Numbered from the stretch's first letter, positions 32,121 to 41,617 are shown. The stretch: DNA of 64,000 nt from Lujinxingia vulgaris (GCF_007997005.1 NZ_VOSL01000054.1:1-64000); one strand, 5' to 3'. Numbers and translations: made by a program. Notes: generated by a model from the letters alone, not told the origin.

Positions 32121-32332
32121 GGAGATGCCCGACGCCGCCGGCCGTGCGCCGGTGCGCATCAAGGCGGTGGCTGGACGCTCATTTTGGCGTGGTGTACACC
32201 TGTGGCGGTATCTCCAGCCCGGCGCCCCCGCTGGCCCTGCCCTCGCAGATCCAGGCTGCGGCCGCCCTTGTTGAAGTAACGCGCGTGGCGCGATGTGATT
32301 CCCCTATCAATGATTGTGCAGAGGCCCTGATC

Positions 32333-33823
32333 ATGGTGCGTATGAAGTCCAGGGCGGCGATGGCCATCGTCGCGCTCTCCCTCCTCACTGCAACTGACGC
32401 CTGGGCCCAGGAGCCCGACAGCCCCGAAGAGCGCGAACTCGACGGCAGCAATCCCCCCGCATTGAGCGAGGGAGATTCAGAAGCCGGACCGGCCGACGAG
32501 GCCCCCGCGCCCGATGAGGCCGTGGGTCAGGCGCAGCGATCCGCCGAGGACGAAGCGCGCCGCCAGGCGGCGCCTGGCGAGCTGGTCGACCCGGTGGAGG
32601 AGCGCGAGGCGCGCCAGGCGACGATCGTCGAGACGAAAGAGGTCGACCTCAGCGATGAGGAGGTCAAAGACGAGCTCAGCCCCGACGAGCCTCCCGTGGG
32701 CACGGTCGCCCTCTCGCCAGCTCAAGCGCCGGCCGGAGGCGTGGTGATCGCGGGCAACGGCGACTCCTTTGCCGGCCCCTGGACCCTGACGCTGGGCGGC
32801 TACATCCGCGCCGGCTACACCGCCATCGGCGACGATCCCAACGTGGCGCTTATCGGCCGCAACGACGGCTTCACCATGGCCGACGCCCGCCTGACGACCA
32901 CCGGGCAGATGGACAACGGCCTGGGCTTTGTCTTTCAGTTCGACGCCGGCAGCCGCCTCGTGCGCACCAGCCAGGACTCCCCGGTCGAAGAACTCGCCCT
33001 GCGCATGACCGACGTCTACGCCTATTACGCGCCCCTGGAGTTTCTGGAGATCAACGTCGGGCAGTTCAAAGCGCCCTTCGACGTTGAAGATCTGGTCTCG
33101 ACGGGGAACCTTCTCTTTGTGCACCGCTCGGTGGCCAACCGCGGCGTGCAAAACGTGGAGGGCTACAACGTCGATGGCCTCTCGGCTGGCCGCCAGATCG
33201 GCGTGCAGCTTCGCGGCGACTACTTCTTTGGCGGCGAAGATGATGAGGGCCCCGGCATCAGCTACGCGCTGGCGGCGACCAACGGCAACGGCCCCAACGC
33301 CTCGCTCAACTCAAACGATCGCCTGGCCTACTTCGGCCGGCTGATGCTGCACTGGGGCGATGAGATCGCGCTCGGCAGCGCCGTCTTCTACAACGACGAC
33401 ACCTTCGGCGAAGAACCCAACCGCGTCGACCGCGTGCGCCAGGGCTGGACGGCCGACCTGCAGGTCAACCTCTTCGGGGCGTCTGTGCTGGCCAACGTCG
33501 TGGCCTCAAGTGTCGACTCCCCCGACCTCCCCGATGACCCGGAGCTCAGCGCGCTGGGCTACTCCGTGCAGCTGGCCTACCAGGCCCCCTTCGGCCTGCA
33601 GCCGGCCTATCGCCTGGCCACCTACGACCCGTCGAGCAGCTACGGTGGCGAGTCCAGCGTGATCTTCGAGAACGACGCGCTGACCTACCACACCATCGGC
33701 CTGAACTATAACGCGCCCACCTACCCGGTGCGCGTGCTGGCCAACTACACCCTGACCACCGAGCAGGACGCGCGCCGCCTCGACAACGATCGCCTCGATC
33801 TGCTTCTTCAGCTCAGCTGGTAA
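32333..33823 (+). CDS. Outer-membrane porin of the phosphate-selective OprO/OprP type
   Basis: A 496-aa exported protein with a signal peptide (AMAIVALSLLTATDAWAQ), a ~90-residue acidic, Pro-rich linker and a C-terminal ~380-residue beta-barrel starting WTLTLGGYIRAGYTAIG and ending LDLLLQLSW with an aromatic last residue. Blocks such as ADARLTTTGQMDNGLGFVFQFD, NVGQFKAPF and AGRQIGVQLRGDYFFGG follow the phosphate-selective porin pattern. Substrate specificity is not certain from sequence. Start at ATG 32333; ATG 32342 is equally possible. It leads an apparent three-gene operon. Confidence 0.8.
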   Translation: MVRMKSRAAMAIVALSLLTATDAWAQEPDSPEERELDGSNPPALSEGDSEAGPADEAPAPDEAVGQAQRSAEDEARRQAAPGELVDPVEEREARQATIVETKEVDLSDEEVKDELSPDEPPVGTVALSPAQAPAGGVVIAGNGDSFAGPWTLTLGGYIRAGYTAIGDDPNVALIGRNDGFTMADARLTTTGQMDNGLGFVFQFDAGSRLVRTSQDSPVEELALRMTDVYAYYAPLEFLEINVGQFKAPFDVEDLVSTGNLLFVHRSVANRGVQNVEGYNVDGLSAGRQIGVQLRGDYFFGGEDDEGPGISYALAATNGNGPNASLNSNDRLAYFGRLMLHWGDEIALGSAVFYNDDTFGEEPNRVDRVRQGWTADLQVNLFGASVLANVVASSVDSPDLPDDPELSALGYSVQLAYQAPFGLQPAYRLATYDPSSSYGGESSVIFENDALTYHTIGLNYNAPTYPVRVLANYTLTTEQDARRLDNDRLDLLLQLSW

Positions 33824-33856
33824 GACGTGCCCTCCCCTACTCCCGGTGACGTGAAC

Positions 33857-36800
33857 ATGCTGTCGACTCGCCATATCCGCACTCGTTATGCCGGCGCGCT
33901 CCGCGCGCTGGCGACCCTCGCCATCCTCGCCACAGGCTTCTCGTTGAGCGGCTGCGACGACGAGGGGCCCGCCCCCTACGCCAGCGCCGAGCGCATCACC
34001 CACCGCACCCAGCTCATCGGCGGGCCCACCGCCCTTGGCGAGGTGGGCGACTGGATTCTGGAGAACGATCAGGTGCGCCTGATCATCCAGGATCGCACGT
34101 TCAACCGCGGCTCCGGGATCTTTGGTGGATCGCTGATCGACGCCGACTTAAAGCGCCCCGAGGCCCAGGGCGCCCCGCTGGGCGGCGGGGGCCGCGACGC
34201 GTTCGGGGAGCTCTTCCCGGCCTTCTTTCTGGAGGTGGTCAACCCCGAGGAGATCGTCGTGGTCAACGACGGCTCCGATGGCGAGGCGGCGATCATCGAG
34301 GTGCGCGGGCGAGGCGGGGAGTTTGTGACCATGCTGCGCTTCTTCAACCAGGCGATGGTCAACGCCTATGAGGCCGATCTGGCCGACGCGTTGCGGGGGG
34401 AGATTCCCACCTCCGACGGCGTCCCCCTGGTCGGTTTCACCACCCGCTACATCCTTGAGCCGGGCGCGCGCCACGTCAAAGTGGAGGCCGAGCTGGTCAA
34501 CAACGCTCTGGCCTCGCTGACCTTCCCCAACCGCGACATTGTCAACGCGCTCGGCGCTTTTTTGCCCGACATCGACTTCAACGGCTTCACCGTCCCCACG
34601 GGCATGGTGCTGGGGATGGGCGCGCTCAACAGCATCTTCTTGCCGGAGATGGGCTTCGACCTGCGCTTCGGGCTTGAAGAGGTCTACCAGCGCCCCATCG
34701 ATCTTCCCGCCTTCCCCGGTCACATCACCGACCTGGTGGCCACGGCCAGCGAGCGCGGCGTGAGCTACGGCTTTGCCTCGGCGGCCGCCCCGGAGTCGAA
34801 CTTTGTCTTCAATAAGAACGAGGCCTACGGCGGGCAGACCAACCCCTACGACATGCTCTTTCTCTTCTACGCCTCGGGCTTCGGTGGCGTCTTCACCCAC
34901 GAGCTGCCCACTCGCCTGGCCCCCTCCTTCTGCGAGCCGGAGCGCCCGGCGGCCGAGGTCTGCGCCGAGATCGAGGCGAGCTGCGAGAGCGGCGACTGCC
35001 AGGCGCTGGGCCAGCGCTGCCTGGACCGCTACGACACCTGCGTGGCGCAGCGCGCCGAGTTCCCGGATCGCTTTAAGTTCACCAACTACTTCATCCTGGG
35101 CGACGGCGACGTGGCCAGCCTGCGCGATGAGCTCTACCGCATCCGCGACGAAGAGACCTTAAAGGTGGAAGGCCGCGTCTTCGACGCCTTCAGCGGTGAG
35201 CCGGTCGGGGCGCACGCCCAGGTCTTTATCTACGAGGGCATCGAGGATGCCGCCTCGCTCGACGAAGCGTGCGCGCCCACCGAGAGCCAGCGCCCGCGCA
35301 TCTTCAACCAGGTCTTCACCAATGAGGCGGGCTACTTCCAGCTGGAGCTCCCGGCCGGACGCTACTGCCACCGGGTGCGCGCCACTGGCGAGACCTCGGG
35401 CTTTAAGGCCTTTGAGGTGGGAAGCCAGCCGCTGAACCTGCGCGCCGAGGCCCCGGGCTCCGGTCGCGTCGAGCTCGTTGTGGTCGACCAGAGCGGATCG
35501 CCGGTCCCGGCCAAGCTCACCGTGGTTGGCGAGTACGAGCCGCAACCGGGCAAAACCACCCGCGACTTTCTTTTTGATCTGGAGGTTGGCGAGAAGTGGC
35601 GCACCAGCGAGTTTGCCAGCTACGAGGAGGGCGACACCGCCCCGCGCCGCTACATCGAGGGCATCGCCTTCGCCGGCGCCGACGGTCGCGCCCACATCAA
35701 CCTGCGCCCGGGCAGCTACACCGCGTATGTCTCGCGGGGCACCGAGTACTCCCTCTTTAGCCAGCCCATCGAGGTGAGCGCCGGCGGTATCGCCCGGGTG
35801 CAGGCCACCATCGAGCATCAGATGCAAGTCGAGGGGTACATCAACGGCGACTTCCACATGCACGCCCAGGGCTCCATCGACAGCGGGCTCGACTACAACG
35901 AGCGCGTCATCAGCGTGGCCGCCGAGGGGGTCGACGTGGTGGTGGCCACCGATCACAACTACATCTCCGACTACATGCCTTATATCTACCGCAACAACCT
36001 CCAGCCCTTTTTGCGCTCGATCGTGGGCCTGGAGCTGACCACCTTTGAGGCCGGCCACTTCAACGCCTTCCCGCTGCGCCAGGACATCACCTCGATGAAC
36101 CGCGGCTCGATGGCCTGGCAGGACGTGCCGCCGCAGCAGATCTTCGATGCGCTGCGCGAGATGGGCAGCCTGGGCCCCGATCGCACGATCGTGCAGGTCA
36201 ACCACCCCCGCGACTCGCTGCTCGGGTATTTCAACCAGCACTACGTCAACGCGCTCACCGGCGTGGCCGAGCTGCCGGTGAACACCACCGAGGGGACCGA
36301 CCAGATCATCGCGACGGTCTCCAGCCCCAACGGTCCGGCCTTTGTGCGTCGCAACGACGACGGCACCTACGAGTCCACCTTCTCCGATGATTTTGACGCC
36401 ATCGAGATCTACAACGGCAAGCGCGTGCACTTGCTTCGCCACTACCGCATGCCGGTCGACAAGGTCGATCTTCCGCAGGAGATCGTCGACCAGCTCACCG
36501 AGGAGCAGTACGAGGCGCTGCCCGATGAGGCCGGCGTGATCCTGTGCGACGGCGACGAGGTCGCCTACCCCGGCGGGCTCGACGACTGGTACACCTTCCT
36601 CAACACCCGGCGCCCCGACGGCACCTACCGCCGCTACACCGCCACCGGAAACTCCGACAGCCACTCCGCGGCCTCGGCCGGCGACCCGGAGCCGGGCTAC
36701 CCCCGAAACTACTTCTACGTGGGCCATAACGACGCCCAGACCATGACCCCCGACCAGCTCGTCGACGCGCTGCAGAACCACAACAACGTGGTCACCAACG

Positions 36801-37474
36801 GCCCCTTCATCGCCATGTCGGTGGGCGGGGAGCCCTTAGGCTCGACCGTGGTCAGCACGACTGGCGAGGTCACCCTGGATCTGCAGGCCCACGCCGCCGA
36901 CTGGGTGGGCGTGGAGCGTTTTGAGATCGTGGCCAACGGGGAGGTCGTCTACCAGGGCACGATCGAGCTTGGCGAGGAGGGCAGCTGGAGCGACTCGGTG
37001 ACGCTGGAGCTCGACGGCGACACCTGGTTTGTGATGGAGGCCACCGGTGACACCAACCTCTTCCCGGTGGTGATGCCCGAGGAGATCCCCCAGGTGGACT
37101 TCGAGGCGGCGCTGGGCTCACTGGCCGGCTCCTTTGGCTTTGGCGGGGCGGTCGAGGGTTTAAGCCCCACCGAGACCGGCGAAGTTCGCCCCCTGGCCTT
37201 CACCAACCCCATCTGGGTCATCGACGATCGCGCTGGCGAGGGGCGCACCGAGTTTGAGCCCCCGAACCCCGCGCCGGCCCGCTGCGTCGACGGCGCCTTT
37301 GAGGCCACTCAGATGGCCGGCGCGCTGCGCGACTACGTGCCCTTCGGGGAGCGTCGCCTCGACGCCAGGAGCGTGCCGCTGCACCTGCACGAGCATAACA
37401 CGCCCATCGATCGCACCCAGGGCGACCTGCGCGACGTGCGCCTGATCTTCGAGCACTGGGGCCATGGCCACTAA
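33857..37474 (+). CDS. CehA/McbA-type PHP-domain metallohydrolase lipoprotein
   Basis: A 1205-aa lipoprotein with lipobox FSLSGC. The N-terminal ~480 residues form a beta-rich region with a Cys-rich patch (ICEPER to CLDRYDTC, here FCEPERPAAEVCAEIE). Carboxypeptidase-regulatory-like beta domains follow (~440-640). The PHP metal site is in the C-terminal half: NGDFHMHAQGS, VVATDHNYISDY, NHPRDSLLGYF and TGNSDSHSA. This set matches CehA/McbA-type phosphoesterases. ATG 33857 is chosen over GTG 33827, since GGTGA sits just upstream. It follows the porin gene and overlaps the EF-hand gene by 11 bp. The substrate is unknown; surface phosphodiester or phosphonate hydrolysis is inference. Confidence 0.8.
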   Translation: MLSTRHIRTRYAGALRALATLAILATGFSLSGCDDEGPAPYASAERITHRTQLIGGPTALGEVGDWILENDQVRLIIQDRTFNRGSGIFGGSLIDADLKRPEAQGAPLGGGGRDAFGELFPAFFLEVVNPEEIVVVNDGSDGEAAIIEVRGRGGEFVTMLRFFNQAMVNAYEADLADALRGEIPTSDGVPLVGFTTRYILEPGARHVKVEAELVNNALASLTFPNRDIVNALGAFLPDIDFNGFTVPTGMVLGMGALNSIFLPEMGFDLRFGLEEVYQRPIDLPAFPGHITDLVATASERGVSYGFASAAAPESNFVFNKNEAYGGQTNPYDMLFLFYASGFGGVFTHELPTRLAPSFCEPERPAAEVCAEIEASCESGDCQALGQRCLDRYDTCVAQRAEFPDRFKFTNYFILGDGDVASLRDELYRIRDEETLKVEGRVFDAFSGEPVGAHAQVFIYEGIEDAASLDEACAPTESQRPRIFNQVFTNEAGYFQLELPAGRYCHRVRATGETSGFKAFEVGSQPLNLRAEAPGSGRVELVVVDQSGSPVPAKLTVVGEYEPQPGKTTRDFLFDLEVGEKWRTSEFASYEEGDTAPRRYIEGIAFAGADGRAHINLRPGSYTAYVSRGTEYSLFSQPIEVSAGGIARVQATIEHQMQVEGYINGDFHMHAQGSIDSGLDYNERVISVAAEGVDVVVATDHNYISDYMPYIYRNNLQPFLRSIVGLELTTFEAGHFNAFPLRQDITSMNRGSMAWQDVPPQQIFDALREMGSLGPDRTIVQVNHPRDSLLGYFNQHYVNALTGVAELPVNTTEGTDQIIATVSSPNGPAFVRRNDDGTYESTFSDDFDAIEIYNGKRVHLLRHYRMPVDKVDLPQEIVDQLTEEQYEALPDEAGVILCDGDEVAYPGGLDDWYTFLNTRRPDGTYRRYTATGNSDSHSAASAGDPEPGYPRNYFYVGHNDAQTMTPDQLVDALQNHNNVVTNGPFIAMSVGGEPLGSTVVSTTGEVTLDLQAHAADWVGVERFEIVANGEVVYQGTIELGEEGSWSDSVTLELDGDTWFVMEATGDTNLFPVVMPEEIPQVDFEAALGSLAGSFGFGGAVEGLSPTETGEVRPLAFTNPIWVIDDRAGEGRTEFEPPNPAPARCVDGAFEATQMAGALRDYVPFGERRLDARSVPLHLHEHNTPIDRTQGDLRDVRLIFEHWGHGH

Positions 37475-38162
37475 TCGTTCACTCAGCCCCGAACCACCCT
37501 CCAGCCGGCGCGCCACTCCGGCGCGCTGGCTGACGCTCTGCGTGGTTCTCCTCGCCGGCCTCACGCTGGCCCCGCAGCCCTCCTTCGCCCATGAGATCGG
37601 CGCTGAGCGCCAGGTGCTCGTGCAGGTCTTTGAGGATCGCGTCGATGTGGCCCTCTTCTACACCGAGGCCCCGGGCGCGCGCAGCGGGCTTTTGATCACC
37701 CGCTTCGACGTCAACGGCGACGGCAAGCTCGAAGGCCACGAGGCCGATCTGGCCGGCCGCGCGCTCTTGCCCCGCATGCTCGGCGGCCTGCAGTTTGAGC
37801 TCCCTGGCGAGCGCCCCCGCACCGGGCAGCCCGAGCTCAAGGTGGAGGTGCGCCAGGGGCGCGTGGCGGCCGCGGCGATGATGAGCTACGCCCTGCCCAC
37901 CCTCGACGCCGAGGCCACGCGCACCATGATCGTGCGCGCCTTAGAGGGCGATGTGCTCGAGAGCGAGCTGCATATGATGCCCGGCGGCGCGCTGATCCCG
38001 GCCGACGCCGAGAGCGGCCCCGGGGCGCTCCCCTCGGTGGTGCGGGCCGGCGAGGAGGTCGTGGCGAGTTTTAAGATCAACGCGGATGCGCTTCCTGAGC
38101 CCGACGCCGGGGACGCGAGCGGCTCCGAGGGTGACGCCTCGGGCCAGAACCGCCACGAATAG
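37464..38162 (+). CDS. Secreted EF-hand protein
   Basis: A 232-aa exported protein with a signal peptide (LTLCVVLLAGLTLAPQPSFAH) whose mature N-terminus begins AHEIGAERQVLV, reminiscent of the periplasmic part of HupE/UreJ-type proteins. A calcium-binding EF loop DVNGDGKLEGHEAD lies at ~75-88. The C-terminus is acidic and low-complexity (EPDAGDASGSEGDASG). The start overlaps the PHP gene by 11 bp, so it is co-translated and may be a partner of the PHP lipoprotein. No enzymatic motif is seen. Confidence 0.75.
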   Translation: MATNRSLSPEPPSSRRATPARWLTLCVVLLAGLTLAPQPSFAHEIGAERQVLVQVFEDRVDVALFYTEAPGARSGLLITRFDVNGDGKLEGHEADLAGRALLPRMLGGLQFELPGERPRTGQPELKVEVRQGRVAAAAMMSYALPTLDAEATRTMIVRALEGDVLESELHMMPGGALIPADAESGPGALPSVVRAGEEVVASFKINADALPEPDAGDASGSEGDASGQNRHE

Positions 38163-38258
38163 GTCGCCGGCTGCGCCGCCGGCGCTCCCGGCAGACTCCG
38201 CCTGCCAGATCGGAGCGCCGCTGAGCCTCCGAAGAGGCTCGGCCTGCCCGGCGTGGGG

Positions 38259-38520
38259 AGGTCACCTCCCCCCCGGCCCGTATCTTGAACGGTTGTCGAC
38301 CCGGGTCACCTCCCCCTGGCCCCGTACCTCGAACGCCTTTCGACCCGGGTCACCTACCCCTTGACCCGTACCTTGAGCGTGTTTTTTGCGCCGCCAGGGC
38401 TCCGAAGCCGTACCTCGAACGCCTTTCGACCCGGGTCACCTACCCCTGGCCTCGTACCTCGATCGCCTTTCGACCCGGGTCACCTACCCCCTCCCCCGCT
38501 CCTCGAACGGCTTTTGGAAG
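38259..38520. repeat. Tandem 43-44-bp repeats with a GACCCGGGTC palindrome
   Basis: The perfect palindrome GACCCGGGTC recurs at 38298, 38342, 38428 and 38472, with a decayed unit at ~38385 and partial units at both ends. The consensus between palindromes is CACCTACCCCTGGCC followed by CGTACCTCGAACGCCTTTC. The period (44, 44 and 86 = 2x43) is not a multiple of three, so it is not a coding repeat, and units abut without spacers, so it is not a CRISPR. Confidence 0.85.
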
Positions 38521-38591
38521 TCGCCTGGCCTCCCATGCCCCGCCCTCCCCTCTCCGGCCCAACGCCCGCCGTAATCGAAAAGACCTGAACG

Positions 38592-38625
38592 AAAAAACCC
38601 CGGCGATAACTCGCCGGGGTTTTTA
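38592..38625. terminator. Bidirectional intrinsic terminator
   Basis: AAAAAACCCCGGCGA pairs with TCGCCGGGGTTTTT around a 4-nt loop, between the EF-hand gene's array and the DUF7151 lipoprotein gene. Confidence 0.9.
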
Positions 38626-38652
38626 ATCAGCTACCGAGATGTGCCTGAAGGC

Positions 38653-40350
38653 TTAGAGGGCGGTACCGGCGAAGCTGATGGTGATCATGCGCATGTTCCC
38701 CCCGGTGCTGCTGGGGTTGTAGGGGTAGAAGCGGTAGGCCACCGGGCCCGAGTTGCCCGCGGCCGGGGGCAGCACGAAGGTCGCGTTGAACTCGGTGTTG
38801 CGCGCGGTGATCTCGAAGGGCTCGGCCATGAACTCCAGGCTGCCGTCGCCGTACTCCGCGGCGATCTGCAGATGGGTCGGACCCGAGTTGGAGACCTTGA
38901 AGAGCCCCGAGGCGCTGATGTCGCTGTAGCCGGTGAAGTCGGCCTCGTAGCGGAAGTAGACGTTGCTCTTCGGCGTGACACCGTCGGGCTGGAAGAACTC
39001 GGTGTCCATCAGGAAGTTGTCGCAGGTCCACTCGTCGTCGCCGCCTCCGAAGAAGCTGCAGGTGGTCGGCACGCCGCCTTCGATGAACTGAGCGCTGCCC
39101 ACGCCCTCCGACGCGGTAAGCGAGCTGCCCGCAAAATCCCAGGCGGCGATCGTCACCGGCTCGCCAGCGGCGGCCACCGTCAGGGTACCGGCGTCGGCCG
39201 GCGCGAAGGTGTCGAAGGTGCCGTTGACGCCGCAGTAGGTCCAGGCGTCTCCCTCTTCGAGCGCCACGCGCCAGACAAAGCCGTATTCACCGACGGCAAC
39301 CTCGGTGCCAAAGTCGCCCAGAAGCTCCCCGGTCACATCGCTGATGCCGGTGCGGTAGATCCAGGTGGCCGGGTCGGCGCTCACGTCGCCGTAGCCCAGC
39401 TCCGCCACAAAGCTGGCGGGGACATCGACCACGCCCTGGCCAAACTCCTCGACGACCACCTGGCCGAAGGCGTCGGCGCTGGTACCGGCCGACATCGCCA
39501 CGGCCGAGGGGGCGGTGATGGTGCAGCTCTCGATCGCGAGGAGCGGGCCGCTCTGGCCGCCCTGGCCGTCTTCGCCGTTGCAGACCGTGGCGGTCTCTTC
39601 GACGCCCTGGGCATCGGTGATCGTGATGAGGTAGCCGCCGGCGTCACCGCAGGCGCCACCGGCCTCGATGGTGGCCAGGTCGATGGCGGGGCTTGCGCCG
39701 GGCTCGCCATCGGTGCCCGGGGCACCGTTGCACACGTCGAAGGGAGCCGCGTCGCCGATGGTGACCGAGACGCCGCCGAACTCGCAGTCCGCCGGGCTTC
39801 CCACGCTCACCGAGGGGGCTTCGCCGGGCTCGCCAGCCTCGCCAGGGGCGCCGTCGCAGACCTCAAAGGGATCGGCGTCGCCGATGGTGACCGAGACGCC
39901 GCCAAAATCGCAATCTTGAGCTTCGCCGATGATCACGGCGGGCGCGGCCGCGTCGCCGTCGATGCCGTTGCAGATCACCGCGGTGTTGAGCACGGTGCCG
40001 TCGGCAGCTTCCACGCGCACTTCCTGGCCGCCGGCCTCGCAGACATCGCCGGCCTCAATGGCCTCGACGACCACATTGGGAGCCTCGCCAGGCTCACCCT
40101 GCTCACCTTGCTCACCTTGCTCACCCTGCTCACCCTGCTCACCGGGCTGACCGTCGGCGCCGTTGCACACCGTGGCACTCTCGACGCCGTCGACATACAC
40201 GATGATGCCGCCCGACTCGCAGACCTCGCCAGCTTCGAGCTGCTCGATGGTCAGCTCCGGAGCGGGCTCGGCCTGAATCTCAGAGCCGCCACAGGCAGCC
40301 AGGGAAAGAACCAGCGAGACAACCAGGGACTTGCGATTGACGTACTGCAT
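38653..40350 (-). CDS. DUF7151-repeat, collagen-like surface lipoprotein
   Basis: A 565-aa lipoprotein: lipobox VLSLAAC (Cys ~20), then about five repeats of the C-x-GG-V…VCNGxxG type typical of DUF7151, separated by collagen-like Gly-X-Y stretches (GEQGEQGEQGEQGEQGEP). The C-terminal ~280 residues form a beta-rich domain with further Cys (VPTTCSFFGGGDDEWTC) ending RMITISFAGTAL. It is probably an elongated surface stalk or adhesin; function unknown. The gene stands alone, with its own terminator and a leader of ~200 bp shared with dinB. Confidence 0.75.
   Translation of the reverse strand: MQYVNRKSLVVSLVLSLAACGGSEIQAEPAPELTIEQLEAGEVCESGGIIVYVDGVESATVCNGADGQPGEQGEQGEQGEQGEQGEPGEAPNVVVEAIEAGDVCEAGGQEVRVEAADGTVLNTAVICNGIDGDAAAPAVIIGEAQDCDFGGVSVTIGDADPFEVCDGAPGEAGEPGEAPSVSVGSPADCEFGGVSVTIGDAAPFDVCNGAPGTDGEPGASPAIDLATIEAGGACGDAGGYLITITDAQGVEETATVCNGEDGQGGQSGPLLAIESCTITAPSAVAMSAGTSADAFGQVVVEEFGQGVVDVPASFVAELGYGDVSADPATWIYRTGISDVTGELLGDFGTEVAVGEYGFVWRVALEEGDAWTYCGVNGTFDTFAPADAGTLTVAAAGEPVTIAAWDFAGSSLTASEGVGSAQFIEGGVPTTCSFFGGGDDEWTCDNFLMDTEFFQPDGVTPKSNVYFRYEADFTGYSDISASGLFKVSNSGPTHLQIAAEYGDGSLEFMAEPFEITARNTEFNATFVLPPAAGNSGPVAYRFYPYNPSSTGGNMRMITISFAGTAL
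40086..40147 (-). repeat. 9-bp tandem repeat encoding Gly-Glu-Gln
   Basis: Near-identical 9-bp units (CTCACCTTG/CTCACCCTG) encode five GEQ triplets in the collagen-like part of the lipoprotein; in-frame length variation is expected. Confidence 0.85.
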
Positions 40351-40550
40351 GTACGACCTCCCGATAGGATGTTCTGGATGGGGAATAGGGGTGAGGGTTG
40401 GACTTGACGTCCGCGGCCCTCATAGAGAAAAGGGCGCGGCCTTGTCAAAGGGGGAGTTGAGATTTTCTCAAGCGTTTCAAGCCTGTTACAAAGGGGGGCG
40501 AATCGCTCCTCCCCACCTGGAGCGGGGCCGACAGTAAGGCGAAAGAAGCC

Positions 40551-41606
40551 ATGAGGAAGATCATTCACGTCGATATGGACTGCTTTTTTGCAGCCATCGA
40601 GATGCGCGACGACCCGCTGCTTCGGGGTCGCCCCATCGCGGTAGGCGGCGATCCGCAGCGGCGAGGGGTGATCGCTACGGCGAACTACGAGGCCAGAAAG
40701 TTTGGCGTGAAGTCGGCGATCGCCTCAGCCTACGCGATGCGCCTGTGCCCGCACCTGATCATCGTGCCCGGGCGCATGAACGTGTACCGCGAGGAGAGCC
40801 AGAAGATCCGCCGCATCTTTGAGCGCTACACCGACCGGATCGAGCCCCTCTCGCTCGACGAGGCCTTTCTCGATCTGACGCACACCCCGCACCACAGCGG
40901 CAGCGCCACCCTGTGTGCGCGGGCGATCCGCGAGGCGATTTTCAACGAGACCGGGCTCACGGCGTCAGCCGGAGTCTCAATCAACAAGTTTCTGGCCAAG
41001 GTGGCCAGCGAGCTCAACAAACCCGACGGCCAGGCGGTCATCGCCCCCCACCAGGTCGCCGCGTTTATGCAGGAGCTGCCCGTCAAAGCCATCCCCGGCG
41101 TGGGCAAGGTCACCGCGCGCAGCATTCACGACATGGGCGTCAAGACCTGCGGTGACCTCCAGCAGGTCGAGCTCGCCGAGCTCGTTCGCCGCTTTGGTAA
41201 ACGCGGCAAGCGCCTCTACGAGCTAGCCCGGGGCATCGACGAGCGCCCGGTGCGTACCGAACGCGTCGCGCGCAGCGTGAGCGTGGAGAACACCTACGCC
41301 AACGACCTCCCCGACCTGGCCGCCTGCACCGCGAAGCTGCCGGCGCTGATCGAGAGCCTGCACCGGCGCCTGGGCCGAAAGGAGCGCCCGCCGATCCGCG
41401 CGCTCTTTGTGAAGGTCAAGTTCGACGACTTCCGCCAGACCACCGTTGAGCGCGCCGAGCTCACCGAGCCCACCCTGGAGAACTACGCCCCGCTGCTGGC
41501 CGAGGCCCTCGATCGCAGCGAGCGGCAGGTGCGCCTGCTGGGCGTGGGCGTGCGCCTGGACCACGAGTACGACGACCTCCCCCAACAGCTCGAACTGTTT
41601 TTCTAA
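40551..41606 (+). CDS. dinB: DNA polymerase IV
   Basis: A 351-aa Y-family translesion polymerase. The catalytic core shows HVDMDCFFAAIE (Asp at ~8-10), YxxR-type NYEARKFGVKSA, LSLDEAFLDLT (Asp-Glu catalytic pair at ~103) and the helix-hairpin-helix region KAIPGVGKVTARSIHDMG. The little-finger domain follows, and the protein ends QQLELFF, a clamp-binding motif (QLxLF) at the very C-terminus. Length is normal. A palindrome TTGAGATTTTCTCAA lies 80 bp upstream and could be an operator. Confidence 0.95.
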   Translation: MRKIIHVDMDCFFAAIEMRDDPLLRGRPIAVGGDPQRRGVIATANYEARKFGVKSAIASAYAMRLCPHLIIVPGRMNVYREESQKIRRIFERYTDRIEPLSLDEAFLDLTHTPHHSGSATLCARAIREAIFNETGLTASAGVSINKFLAKVASELNKPDGQAVIAPHQVAAFMQELPVKAIPGVGKVTARSIHDMGVKTCGDLQQVELAELVRRFGKRGKRLYELARGIDERPVRTERVARSVSVENTYANDLPDLAACTAKLPALIESLHRRLGRKERPPIRALFVKVKFDDFRQTTVERAELTEPTLENYAPLLAEALDRSERQVRLLGVGVRLDHEYDDLPQQLELFF

Positions 41607-41617
41607 CCCTTTCGAAT

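Larger units (their letters stand above)
38163..38652. other. Non-coding region with 44-bp repeat array and terminator
   Basis: A 490-bp gap between convergent genes holding a tandem array (38259..38520) and a strong bidirectional terminator (38592..38625). No credible gene. Confidence 0.8.

Noticed and set aside
31961-32332. N-terminal extension of the porin frame through the MITE
   Set aside because: The extension lies inside the repeat and has no ribosome site or signal; the signal peptide follows ATG 32333.
35159-36781. Minus-strand 540-codon frame
   Set aside because: Antisense to the PHP lipoprotein, whose metal motifs are unmistakable.
38259-38520. CRISPR array
   Set aside because: The 44-bp units abut with no unique spacers and no cas genes are near; it is a plain tandem repeat.
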